From: Geitlerinema sp. PCC 9228
GTDB taxonomy: Bacteria; Cyanobacteriota; Cyanobacteriia; Cyanobacteriales; PCC-9228
NCBI RefSeq assembly: GCF_001870905.1
Contig: NZ_LNDC01000081.1
Location: 19,090 to 70,107 of the forward strand
Direction: 5' to 3'
Length of the DNA stretch: 51,018 nt
Positions 24,076 through 33,064 of the stretch are shown piece by piece. Position 1 is the first letter of the stretch; each line of letters opens with the position of its first letter. The position numbers were made by a program, and so were the translations under genes. A model generated the notes under the pieces. The model saw nothing but the letters and a program-made list of their open reading frames with translations. It made no database searches and was not told where the DNA came from.

Positions 24076-26118
24076 CTAAACCACCATCTCTAAAGTGCGG
24101 ACCAAAAAGGCCAAGCGATCGCTGGCTTCTTCAATCCGCTTGCTGGTGGGTTTGCCGGCACCGTGACCGGCTTTGGTTTCGATGCGAATTAACACGGGAT
24201 TTTCGCCTTGGTGAGCAGCTTGTAAGGCAGCGGCAAATTTAAAACTGTGGGCGGGAACGACGCGATCGTCGTGGTCTGCAGTGGTAATTAACGTAGAAGG
24301 ATAGCGAGTACCGGGTTGGAGGTTGTGTAGGGGGGAATAGGCGTATAAAGCAGGAAAGTCTTCTGGGTTGTCTGGGTCGCCGTAATCGCTTTTCCAAGCC
24401 CAACCAATGGTAAATTTATGAAAGCGTAGCATATCCATCACGCCAACAGCAGGGACAGCTGCTGCAAATAGGTCCGGGCGTTGAGTCATACAAGCACCCA
24501 CCAACAAACCACCGTTGCTACCACCACCGATAGCTAATTTTTCGCGACTGGTCCACTGATTTTCCTGCAACCATTCCGCAGCCGCAATGAAATCATCAAA
24601 GACATTCTGCTTTTGATGTTTGGTGCCCGCCTGGTGCCAGTCTTCGCCGTATTCGCCACCGCCGCGGAGATTGGGAATAGCAAGAATGCCTCCCATTTCC
24701 AGCCAAATAGCTTGAGTCACGGAAAAACTGGGCGTCAGGGAAATATTAAAACCGCCGTAGCCGTAAAGATAGGTGGGATTTTCTCCGTTGGGTAACAAAC
24801 TTTTTTTATAAGTAACAAACATGGACACCTGGGTACCATCTTTGCTGGTGTAAAAGACCTGTTCGGTGCGGTATTGTTGGCTGTCGAAGTCAACCTGTGG
24901 CTGGCGGTAGAGGGTACTTTCCCCGGTGACCATATCGTAGCGGTAGATGGTGGGAGGATGGATAAAGCTGGTAAAACTGTAGAAGGTTTCGCGATCGCTT
25001 GGTTTGCCGTCAAAACCGCCAACAGAACCAATCCCCGGCAGTTCTACATTGCGAACGAAGGTGCCATCGAGTTGGAAAATTTCGATCTGGCTGTAGGCAT
25101 TCTTGAGGTAAGCCGCAACCAACTGATGGTTGAGCAGGGTCACATCTTCCAGGATTTCCTCACGTTCGGGGATCGCCTCTTCGCGTTCCCCCGTGGTAAT
25201 ATCGATCGCGATCGCTTTGCCTCGGGGAGCGTTGCAATCGGTAAAAAACCAAAACCGCGACCCATCGTTGCCAATCAAGCGGTAACTCGCTTCAAACTCA
25301 CTAATGAGTTCCACCACTGGGGCATGGGGTTGGGTTAAATCTTGATAGAAAACCAAATTTTTGGGGTCGGTGCCCTTCCAAACGGAGATAATCAAATAAC
25401 GACCGTCTTCGGTGACGCGACCGCTAAATCCCCATTCTTTTTGGTCTGGGCGTTGGTAGACCAGCACATCTTCCGATTGGGGAGTATACAGGTGGTGGTA
25501 GTAGAGTTTTTGGTAGTAATTGAGGCTGGAAAGCTGTTGCGATGGTTGGGGTTCGTCGTAACGGCTGTAGTAAAACCCCTGATTATCTTTGGTCCAAGAT
25601 ACGTGGGAAAATTTAATCCAGTTGAGGGTTTCTGCCAAATCTTCGCCAGTTTCGATGTTGCGGATTTTCCACTGCTGCCAGTCAGACCCTCCCGCAGAAG
25701 TTCCGTAGGCAATCCAACCACCGTCATCGCTGATGGCAATACCAGAAAGAGCCACCGTACCATCTTCGGAGAACGTATTGGGGTCTAGGAGAACTTGCGG
25801 TTCGCCGTCAAGCGATCGCAGCGTGTAGAGAACGCTGTGATTTTGCAAGCCATCGTTTTTAAAATAAAAATAGCGCCTTCCCCGTCGCCAAGGGGTGCTG
25901 TATTTTTCGTAGTTCCAAAGTTGGGTGAGGCGGTCTTGAATCTGTTGGCGTTGGGGAATTTCTTCTAAATAGGCAAACGTGACGCGATTTTGCGCTTCGA
26001 TCCAAGCCTTGGTTTCCTCAGAATCCAAATCTTCCAACCAACGATAGGGGTCGGCTACTTGGGTTCGGTGGTAGGTATCGATATGGTCTACCGTTTTGGT
26101 TTGGGGATATTGCAGCAT
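24076..26118 (-). CDS. Prolyl oligopeptidase family protease (S9A)
   Basis: A 680-residue serine peptidase. A beta-propeller (about 70-410) gates an alpha/beta-hydrolase domain formed by both termini. Catalytic residues are Ser534 (GGGSNGG), Asp near 617 (DHDDRVVP) and His652 (KAGHGAG). The N-terminal DPYRWLED is also typical. These enzymes cut small peptides after proline, usually in the cytoplasm, and no signal peptide is seen. Start ATG at 26118. It is monocistronic, converging on raf1; an inverted repeat AGCGTGGG/CCCACGCT (23976-24056) lies in the gap. Confidence 0.95.
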   Translation of the reverse strand: MLQYPQTKTVDHIDTYHRTQVADPYRWLEDLDSEETKAWIEAQNRVTFAYLEEIPQRQQIQDRLTQLWNYEKYSTPWRRGRRYFYFKNDGLQNHSVLYTLRSLDGEPQVLLDPNTFSEDGTVALSGIAISDDGGWIAYGTSAGGSDWQQWKIRNIETGEDLAETLNWIKFSHVSWTKDNQGFYYSRYDEPQPSQQLSSLNYYQKLYYHHLYTPQSEDVLVYQRPDQKEWGFSGRVTEDGRYLIISVWKGTDPKNLVFYQDLTQPHAPVVELISEFEASYRLIGNDGSRFWFFTDCNAPRGKAIAIDITTGEREEAIPEREEILEDVTLLNHQLVAAYLKNAYSQIEIFQLDGTFVRNVELPGIGSVGGFDGKPSDRETFYSFTSFIHPPTIYRYDMVTGESTLYRQPQVDFDSQQYRTEQVFYTSKDGTQVSMFVTYKKSLLPNGENPTYLYGYGGFNISLTPSFSVTQAIWLEMGGILAIPNLRGGGEYGEDWHQAGTKHQKQNVFDDFIAAAEWLQENQWTSREKLAIGGGSNGGLLVGACMTQRPDLFAAAVPAVGVMDMLRFHKFTIGWAWKSDYGDPDNPEDFPALYAYSPLHNLQPGTRYPSTLITTADHDDRVVPAHSFKFAAALQAAHQGENPVLIRIETKAGHGAGKPTSKRIEEASDRLAFLVRTLEMVV

Positions 26119-26251
26119 ATATGACAGTCAGGAAAAATGTAGCTTGCCAGGTAGATGAATATTTTATCGGATTCGATCCAGGTAGAGCGATGGTCGCTTT
26201 GGGGGATTTTTTCTAAGTCTGAATATAGGAAAAATCTATGGTTGCCATTGA

Positions 26252-26282
26252 AAAAAAGGACAGGCGCGTTCCCTGTCCTTTT
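26252..26282 (-). terminator. Rho-independent terminator after ndhD1
   Basis: AAAAGGACAGG (26254-26264) pairs over 11 bp with CCTGTCCTTTT (26272-26282). Read on the minus strand it ends in a run of seven T, placing it just downstream of ndhD1. Confidence 0.85.
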
Positions 26283-26306
26283 GTTAGCGTTAAGAGAGCA
26301 TGGAAG

Positions 26307-27899
26307 CTAATCTTTTGCGATCGCAGGGGCTTGCCAAGCTGGCCAGGTATTTGTCGAAGAAGCCACCTGGGAAGTTTCTCCTAGCGTCGGCACGGACTGG
26401 CGAAGTCGCGCCGTAATTTGCTGGGTAGTGGCATCGTACATACCCGAAACAATCTTGGGATACAAACCAATGCCAATCACCGGCACCAACAAAGAAGCAA
26501 TAATGAACACTTCCCGCGGTTCCGCATCCACCAAAACTTCGTGTTCCACCAACTCCTTGTTTTCCTTGCCGTAGAAAATTTCCCGCAACATGGAAAGCAA
26601 GTAAATCGGGGTCAAAATTACGCCTACCGCCGCCAAACTAACCACAACCACCTTAAACAGGGGATTGTAGGCATCGCTGGTGGCAAAGCCCACAAACACC
26701 ATCAACTCTGCCACAAAACCACTCATCCCCGGCAAAGCCAAAGAAGCCAGCGAGCAGGTAGTCCACATGGAGAACATTTTGCGCATTTTCTGACCGACAC
26801 CGCCCATTTCATCCAACATGAGCGTATGGGTGCGGTCGTAGGTAGCTCCCACCAGGAAGAACAAACTAGCCCCAATCAAACCGTGGGAGATCATCTGTAG
26901 AAGCGCTCCGCTTAAGCCCAAATCGGTAAACGAAGCAATCCCAATCAAAACGAATCCCATGTGGGAGATAGAAGAGTAAGCAATCTTGCGCTTGAGGTTG
27001 CGTTGGGCAAAAGACGTGAGGGCAGCATAGATAATATTAACCACACCCAAAATCACCAAAATCGGGGCAAAATTGGCGTGGGCATCGGGCAACATCCCCG
27101 CATTCATGCGAATAAAAGCATAGCCCCCCATCTTCAGCAAGATGCCAGCCAGCAACATGTGTACCGGGGCAGTTGCTTCGCCGTGGGCGTCAGGCAGCCA
27201 GGTATGCAGGGGAAAAACCGGTAGCTTCACCGCATAGGCAATAAAGAACGCCGCATAAACCCAAAGTTGGAAATTATAGGCATAGTCCTTCACCGCCAGG
27301 CTGTTCATATCGAAAGTTACCGTATCCCCGTAGAAAGCCATACTCAAAGCTGCCAGGAGGATAAACAGGGAACCACCAGCGGTATACAGAATAAATTTGG
27401 TGGCTGCATAGCGGCGTCGTTTGCCGCCCCAAATTGACAGCAGCAGGTAGACCGGAATCAGCTCTAGCTCCCAGACCAGGAAAAATAGGAGCATATCCTG
27501 CACGGCGAACACCGCAATTTGCCCGCCGTACATAGCTAGCATGAGGAAGTAAAACAGCTTGGGTTTGAGGCTAACCGGCCAGGCGGCCAAAATCGCCAAA
27601 GTCGTGATAAAGCCAGTTAGCAGAATCAGGGGCATGGAAAGCCCATCGGCAGCCACCGACCAATTCAAATCGAATTGGGGCACCCAAGGGTAGCTTTCTA
27701 CCAATTGCAATCCGGATTTGGACAAATCGTATTGGGTATAAAACGTCCAAACAATGAGGGCAAAATCCACCAAACCGACAATGAGGGCGTACCAGCGTAC
27801 GGTTTTGCCCCCTCGATCCGGAATCATGGGTACCAACAGAGCTGCCACTACGGGCAACAGAATAATGGTTGTCAGCCAAGGAAATTCCGATACATTCAC
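26307..27899 (-). CDS. ndhD1: NAD(P)H-quinone oxidoreductase subunit 4 (NdhD1 type)
   Basis: A 530-residue proton-pumping membrane subunit of NDH-1, with about 14 hydrophobic spans. Family landmarks are [39 protein letters not shown], and [14 protein letters not shown]. The N terminus [14 protein letters not shown] matches the D1 paralogue of the respiratory/cyclic NDH-1L complex rather than the CO2-uptake D3/D4 forms; this is a judgement by eye. It starts at GTG (27899). ndhF1 lies 217 bp upstream on the same strand. A strong terminator follows. Confidence 0.95.
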   Translation of the reverse strand: MNVSEFPWLTTIILLPVVAALLVPMIPDRGGKTVRWYALIVGLVDFALIVWTFYTQYDLSKSGLQLVESYPWVPQFDLNWSVAADGLSMPLILLTGFITTLAILAAWPVSLKPKLFYFLMLAMYGGQIAVFAVQDMLLFFLVWELELIPVYLLLSIWGGKRRRYAATKFILYTAGGSLFILLAALSMAFYGDTVTFDMNSLAVKDYAYNFQLWVYAAFFIAYAVKLPVFPLHTWLPDAHGEATAPVHMLLAGILLKMGGYAFIRMNAGMLPDAHANFAPILVILGVVNIIYAALTSFAQRNLKRKIAYSSISHMGFVLIGIASFTDLGLSGALLQMISHGLIGASLFFLVGATYDRTHTLMLDEMGGVGQKMRKMFSMWTTCSLASLALPGMSGFVAELMVFVGFATSDAYNPLFKVVVVSLAAVGVILTPIYLLSMLREIFYGKENKELVEHEVLVDAEPREVFIIASLLVPVIGIGLYPKIVSGMYDATTQQITARLRQSVPTLGETSQVASSTNTWPAWQAPAIAKD

Positions 27900-28116
27900 G
27901 ATCTTTCACTCCAAAATTTGCGATCGCCACTGTCTCGATAGTTTTTTCCCGATTCCATTCACCGCCAAGCCAGGCTGGGAATCGATGGTGATTTGGCCGA
28001 AGTTTTGACACCAAAAACATCGAGCCAAACCTAGCTTTTGGCAGTTCGCAGGATGCAGCCAGGGTTGAGATCGCCGTACAACTCGTTACAGGTGTGCCAT
28101 GGCCATGGGGGTCTCG
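27900..28116 (-). other. gap between ndhF1 and ndhD1
   Basis: No gene seen. The 217-bp spacing is long for an operon, so ndhD1 could have its own promoter, but I find no consensus -35/-10 pair. Confidence 0.3.
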
Positions 28117-30201
28117 TTATCCCATGCTAAAAAACACCACCAAACCTAGAATGGCTGCAAATACAATCAAAGCGTAAAACTGAGCGCGACCGTTCTCGAA
28201 ATATTTCAATCCTTCACCGCCGAGAAGCGTCGCCAATCCCGTGAGGTTCACGGCACCATCGACCACGCGATAGTCTACTTCCAGAATTTGTCGTGCTAGG
28301 CGTCGCGAGCCTTTGACAAAGATGGCCTCATTAATATCGTCCAAGTACCACTTATTGACAGAAAATTTGTACAAGGGAGCGAGGGATTTGGCAACCCGTG
28401 CCGGACTAATTTTTCCAGAGAGGTACATTAAGGAAGCTACTGTAATGCCAATCAGGGCAATTCCCACGGAACTACCCGCCATAATGGTAAATTCCGTCCA
28501 GTCAAAAGCGACGGCATGTTCGGCAACCTCTGCAGCTGCCTCGGGGGGATAGATAAATTCCTCAAAATAATTGGCAAACGGCATCCCTACGAACCCCAGG
28601 GCTATGGAAGGAATTGCCAGGACCATCAAAGGCACAGTCATGCTGGCAGGGGATTCGTGGGGATATTCGCTGTGGTGATGCGAAGCTTCGTCGTGGGCAT
28701 CGCTTTCCGCTTCCAGTTCTTGGGGATTCATGGCCCCCGGTCCAAAAGCGGCGGCCCAAGCGGCTTGTTCTTCAGCTGGGGTTGCTTCTGCGAGGACTTG
28801 CCGGCGAAGATCGCGGTCGTTGCCGCGGAAAGAACCTTCAAAGGTGAGGAAGTACAGCCGGAACATGTAAAAAGCGGTCAAACCGGCGGTCAACCATCCC
28901 ACGACCCACAAGGCGGCGTTGGCCTCAAAGGCTTGGGAAAGAATCTCATCTTTCGACCAGAAGCCAGCAAAGGGCGGAATGCCGCAAATGGATAGGGTAC
29001 CGATGGCAAAAGTGATGGCGGTAACGGGCATATACTTGCGCAAACCACCCATCAAACGCATATCTTGTGCCAGGGTCGGATTGTGCCCCACCACTTCTTC
29101 CATGCCGTGGATGGTCGAGCCAGAGCACAAAAAGAGCATGGCTTTGAAGTAGGCGTGGGTCATTAGGTGGAACAAACCGGCACTGTAAGCACCCAGGCCC
29201 ATCGCCATCACCATGTATCCCAGTTGGGAAATGGTGGAGTAGGCAAGACCTTTTTTAATATCGTTTTGGGTCAAGGCAATGGTTGCCCCCAAAAAGGCAG
29301 TGAATGCCCCGGTCCAAGCAATGGTATCCATGGCAAGGGGCACTTCGCCAAATACCGGATACATGCGCGCAATCAGGAAGACACCGGCGGCGACCATGGT
29401 AGCAGCGTGAATCAACGCTGAGATGGGTGTGGGTCCTTCCATAGCATCCGGCAACCACACGTGTAGGGGGAATTGGGCGGATTTGGCCACTGGGCCCAGA
29501 AACAGCAGCACGGCAAATAAAGCTGCGATCGCGCCACTGAGGGCACCGGTGCTCACCGCATCGCTGAGGCGGGAACCCATGAGGTCAAATTCGAAGGTAC
29601 CGGTCGCCCAATACAGACCTAACATGCCTAACAAAAAGCCAAAGTCGCCCACGCGGTTGACCACAAAGGCTTTTTGGCAGGCATCGGCGGCGGCAGGGCG
29701 TTCGTACCAAAAGCCAATCAGCAGGTAGGAAGCCATCCCTACCAATTCCCAGAACACGTAGGTCTGGACGAGATTGGGGGACATCACCAGACCCAACATG
29801 GAGGATCCAAACAGGCTCAAGTAGGCAAAAAAGCGTACGTAGCCTTTGTCGTGTTCCATGTACCCATCGCTGTACACCATAACCAACAAGGTAATGGTGG
29901 TGACGATGACCAGCATGAGGCTGGCGAGGTGGTCGATGGTATATCCCATGGAGAGGTGAAACTCTCCGGCGGCTGCCCATTCAAACATTTGCGTGTAGGG
30001 GGCAGCCCCTTGGATTTGGTCCCAAAGCAGGGCAAATGACAAAACCATCGCCGCTCCCATGAGGGAGATGATAAAAACGGCGGTGGGTTTGCGCAGGTGG
30101 CTGGTGGCGTTGCTGTAGGAAATCAGCCCCAATCCCACAAGCATCGCCCCGACTAAGGGTAAAACAGGAATCAGCCAGGCATACTGATAAATCGGTTCCA
30201 T
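28117..30201 (-). CDS. ndhF1: NAD(P)H-quinone oxidoreductase subunit 5 (NdhF1 type)
   Basis: A 694-residue proton-pumping subunit at the distal end of the NDH-1 membrane arm. Landmarks are MGYTIDHLASLMLVIVT, FWELVGMASYLLIGFWYERP, HVWLPDAMEGPTPISALIHA and KKGLAYSTISQLGYM. A long C-terminal part holds the lateral helix and a His-rich loop (HDEASHHHSEYPHE, about 495-508). It is F1 type from the match to the NDH-1L form and its pairing with ndhD1. ATG at 30201. Upstream is a 200-bp gap before the thioredoxin gene, with GGGCTAG repeated twice. Confidence 0.95.
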   Translation of the reverse strand: MEPIYQYAWLIPVLPLVGAMLVGLGLISYSNATSHLRKPTAVFIISLMGAAMVLSFALLWDQIQGAAPYTQMFEWAAAGEFHLSMGYTIDHLASLMLVIVTTITLLVMVYSDGYMEHDKGYVRFFAYLSLFGSSMLGLVMSPNLVQTYVFWELVGMASYLLIGFWYERPAAADACQKAFVVNRVGDFGFLLGMLGLYWATGTFEFDLMGSRLSDAVSTGALSGAIAALFAVLLFLGPVAKSAQFPLHVWLPDAMEGPTPISALIHAATMVAAGVFLIARMYPVFGEVPLAMDTIAWTGAFTAFLGATIALTQNDIKKGLAYSTISQLGYMVMAMGLGAYSAGLFHLMTHAYFKAMLFLCSGSTIHGMEEVVGHNPTLAQDMRLMGGLRKYMPVTAITFAIGTLSICGIPPFAGFWSKDEILSQAFEANAALWVVGWLTAGLTAFYMFRLYFLTFEGSFRGNDRDLRRQVLAEATPAEEQAAWAAAFGPGAMNPQELEAESDAHDEASHHHSEYPHESPASMTVPLMVLAIPSIALGFVGMPFANYFEEFIYPPEAAAEVAEHAVAFDWTEFTIMAGSSVGIALIGITVASLMYLSGKISPARVAKSLAPLYKFSVNKWYLDDINEAIFVKGSRRLARQILEVDYRVVDGAVNLTGLATLLGGEGLKYFENGRAQFYALIVFAAILGLVVFFSMG

Positions 30202-30411
30202 CGCAAAAATACTACTTGAGAGTTCGTCATTGAAACGGCTAGCCCTTATAGATTGTTACATATACCTAGCCCGTATTACTCGATCGACCGACGAATTCTC
30301 AAGATGGTTGATGGATGGACAAGGTGGAGAATTAGAGAAATCGGGGGATACCCAGGCGGGGAATCGGCAAAATTTTTTATTTTTCCATAGCCCCGATGGG
30401 TCTTCAACTGG

Positions 30412-30804
30412 CTAGCCAAATTCTGAGGATAGGCGGGCGTATGTAGAAGCAGTGGGTGCTATTGTGGTTGTGCTGCTTTGGTCGTCCCCAGCCAATTGGG
30501 CGAGGATGTGTTTGAGTTCTTCGCGCCCGGAGAAATGTTCGATGCGATGCCAAACGTCCCCTTGCACGAACAGAAGCAAGGTTGGTAGGGTTTTTAGTTT
30601 GTAGGCGTTGGCAAGTTTGAAGTTTTCGTCGGCGTTGATTTCCACTACTTGGATGCGATCGCCGTAGTTGCTTTGGAATTCCGTCAAAATGGGGTGGACC
30701 AGTTTGCAGAGCCCGCACCAAGGTGCCCAAAAATGGACCAAAACTGGCTGGGGCGCTTGCAGGACCTTGCTTGTAAACTCTTTTTCGCTAAGAGCGGACA
30801 GCAT
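30412..30804 (-). CDS. thioredoxin-family protein with CGLC active site
   Basis: A 130-residue thioredoxin fold. The active site is WCGLC (Cys30, Cys33) instead of the usual WCGPC, and the cis-Pro loop LKTLPTLLLF is present. A 25-residue Ser/Thr-rich tail follows the fold. It probably acts as a cytoplasmic disulfide reductase; the target is unknown. The ATG at 30804 has GGGAGA about 5 bp upstream and is preferred to an in-frame TTG at 30816. Its position between nnrU and ndhF1, all on the minus strand, ties it by context to electron-transport genes. Confidence 0.88.
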   Translation of the reverse strand: MLSALSEKEFTSKVLQAPQPVLVHFWAPWCGLCKLVHPILTEFQSNYGDRIQVVEINADENFKLANAYKLKTLPTLLLFVQGDVWHRIEHFSGREELKHILAQLAGDDQSSTTTIAPTASTYARLSSEFG

Positions 30805-30811
30805 GTTTTCT

Positions 30812-30845
30812 CCCAAATTTTTTGTTAATTTATAATCTATTTGGG
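30812..30845 (-). promoter_or_regulatory. inverted repeat over TATAA upstream of thioredoxin gene
   Basis: CCCAAAT (30812-30818) and ATTTGGG (30839-30845) are a perfect 7-bp inverted repeat bracketing an A/T tract with TTATAAAT on the minus strand, just before the thioredoxin start. It may be the promoter or an operator. Confidence 0.35.
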
Positions 30846-30935
30846 ATCATGCTACAACGAAATTTCCAGATTCGCTGCCAACTTGCCGGAAATTTAAAAT
30901 TTGTAAAAATCTTTCCCCCTCTTTCGTAATTTTGA

Positions 30936-31670
30936 TTAACGCCATCCCAACCAAGCACTCCCTTGGATTAGGTAAGGGTGCGCCCAAGCCAGCAGCCAAA
31001 CAAATAGGGCCACGCCCAGGTACGCCGGACGCAAAAACTCCTGTGGTTTCAGGGTTTGTCGTCCTTGCCAAATGGCCAAAAACGGAATGATGGAGGTACG
31101 TGCTTTGACTGGGGGAAAGGCTTCTGGATATCGCTGCAGCCAGCGGCGATCGCCATGCCAAACCCCAAACAGGTGGTGGGCAATCAACCCCAAAGAGGTC
31201 ACCACCGCGAAACTGCTCCCCAACCACAGGGTATGGGCGATGCACCAAATGACTTGCCCCACCATTTGCGGGTGGCGGCAGATGCGGATAATTCCGGTTT
31301 CGTACAAATGTACCTGTGGCTTTTGCACGGCGGCAATTTCTAGTAGGTTAAAAGTAGCCGGATATAAGAAAACAAAGGAAATGGCAGAAAGCACCCAAAC
31401 CAGCGATCGCATTCCAGGCACATCCTGCACCTGCCACAGTTGCACGCCGTCGTAGCGGTGGTTGATGAAATATACGACCAGCAACACGGCCAAAGGCAGA
31501 CTGACCAGGGCAAACAGGACGCGATATCCCCGCGCGCCCAACCATTGCTCTCCTTGCCCTCGCCAAGCAGCCAAACCGCTGTGTGCCAGAGCAAAGCCTG
31601 CCAGCAGAGCCACCATCACCAAGTGGCTGTCTGCGATCCAATTCCAAACCGAACCATGGTCGAACATCAT
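30936..31670 (-). CDS. NnrU-family membrane protein
   Basis: A 244-residue protein with six or seven hydrophobic spans. ALAHSGLAAWRG near the N terminus and the His-rich ETGIIRICRHPQMVGQVIW plus AHHLFGVWHGDRR place it in the NnrU family, whose plant relative Z-ISO is the heme-dependent 15-cis-zeta-carotene isomerase. A role in carotenoid or NO metabolism here is inference. Two adjacent ATGs (31670, 31667) are possible starts. It is divergent from rbcR, sharing a 190-bp control region. Confidence 0.85.
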   Translation of the reverse strand: MMFDHGSVWNWIADSHLVMVALLAGFALAHSGLAAWRGQGEQWLGARGYRVLFALVSLPLAVLLVVYFINHRYDGVQLWQVQDVPGMRSLVWVLSAISFVFLYPATFNLLEIAAVQKPQVHLYETGIIRICRHPQMVGQVIWCIAHTLWLGSSFAVVTSLGLIAHHLFGVWHGDRRWLQRYPEAFPPVKARTSIIPFLAIWQGRQTLKPQEFLRPAYLGVALFVWLLAWAHPYLIQGSAWLGWR

Positions 31671-31860
31671 ATAAGGAAATTAAATAGAGTAAGATTCAAT
31701 ACTAGGCGTATCTAGAAACCATATGGGAGGTTTTAAGGACCTCAATCGCTATACTGTAGCGTATTTTAACGAACGTAGCCTACTTTTCTTTCTAGATCGC
31801 CCAACCAACGGCCCAGGCTGCTGTTGATTTTGTCCGCAAGCCCTTTTAGGTTGATATCAT
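31671..31860. promoter_or_regulatory. control region between nnrU and rbcR, possible LysR box
   Basis: CGCTA-TACTG-TAGCG (31747-31761) is a perfect 15-bp interrupted palindrome of LysR-box size, and GAGGT-N7-ACCTC (31727-31743) lies next to it. LysR regulators often control themselves and a divergent neighbour from such sites. No clear -35/-10 pair was identified. Confidence 0.4.
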
Positions 31861-32889
31861 ATGTCTGAGTTGCCTTTCACTTTGGATCAGTTACGCATTC
31901 TCAAAGCGATCGCCGCGGAGGGAAGTTTCAAACGAGCTGCTGACAGTTTGTACGTTTCCCAACCAGCCATTAGCCTGCAAGTACAAAACTTAGAGCGGCA
32001 GCTCAACGTTCCTCTGTTCGACCGCGGTGGCAGGCGCGCCCAACTCACCGAAGCCGGGCATTTGCTGCTCAGCTACGGGGAAAAGGTACTCACCCTTTGC
32101 CAGGAAACCTGCCGCGCTTTAGAAGACTTGCAAAACTTGCAGGGAGGCACCCTAATTATTGGTGCTTCTCAAACCACCGGTACGTATCTGCTGCCGCGCA
32201 TGATTGGCATGTTCCGCAACCGCTATCCGGAAGTATCGGTACAGCTGCACGTCCATTCCACCCGGCGCACGGCTTGGAGCGTTCTCAACGGTCAAATCGA
32301 CCTAGCCATTGTTGGCGGCGAAGTACCGGCGGAACTGCACGATTCTTTAGAAATTATTCCTTACATCGAAGACGAACTGGCCCTATTACTACCCGCTGCC
32401 CATCCCCTGGCGAAAACGGAAAACATTCAAAAAGAAGACCTGTACAAACTGAAATTTATTACCCTAGAATCACAATCCACCATTCGCAAAGTCATCGATC
32501 AGGTGCTGTCGCGCTACGGCATCGATACCCGTCGTTTTCGCATTGAAATGGAACTCAACTCCATTGAAGCCATCAAAAATGCGGTGCAATCGGGCTTGGG
32601 TGCTGCCTTTGTCTCTACTTCCGCCATTGAAAAGGAACTGCAGCTAGGCACCCTACACCGTGCCCACATTCAAGATGTAGAAGTCAAAAGGATGCTTTCG
32701 GTGATTTACAATCCCAACCGCTACCGTTCCAAGGCGGCAGAGGCCTTCAGTCGAGAACTGCTGCCTCAATTTGCGCCGCCGGGATGGGAAAACAAAAAAC
32801 CGCCGGTTCCGCCTTCTCCGCCGTTTGAACCGGACAAACAACCGCCACCGTCGTCCAACTCCGGTACGCCCAATTCTACGCTCACCTAA
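31861..32889 (+). CDS. rbcR: LysR-family regulator, RbcR (Ycf30) type
   Basis: A 342-residue regulator. The winged helix-turn-helix (about 5-64) reads [20 protein letters not shown] then [16 protein letters not shown], and the effector domain opens with [20 protein letters not shown]. This matches RbcR, which activates Rubisco and carbon-fixation genes in cyanobacteria and red-lineage plastids. A Pro/Ser-rich tail of about 40 residues is extra. It is divergent from nnrU, which sits beside thioredoxin and ndhF1/ndhD1. The paralogues NdhR and CmpR are less likely by eye. Confidence 0.88.
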   Translation: MSELPFTLDQLRILKAIAAEGSFKRAADSLYVSQPAISLQVQNLERQLNVPLFDRGGRRAQLTEAGHLLLSYGEKVLTLCQETCRALEDLQNLQGGTLIIGASQTTGTYLLPRMIGMFRNRYPEVSVQLHVHSTRRTAWSVLNGQIDLAIVGGEVPAELHDSLEIIPYIEDELALLLPAAHPLAKTENIQKEDLYKLKFITLESQSTIRKVIDQVLSRYGIDTRRFRIEMELNSIEAIKNAVQSGLGAAFVSTSAIEKELQLGTLHRAHIQDVEVKRMLSVIYNPNRYRSKAAEAFSRELLPQFAPPGWENKKPPVPPSPPFEPDKQPPPSSNSGTPNSTLT

Positions 32890-33064
32890 AAGCAAACCCC
32901 TGTTTCCACTAGCTTTTGGAATTTTTTCTGGCTGGTTGGTGCATAAAAAGGCTGCAAGCACGCTGCCAGCGATGTGACCATCCAGTCACCGAATTGCCTT
33001 GGGCATGACACTTGTCCAAAAACCTGATACAACAACTGGCAAAGCAACTGGTAAAACAACTGGC

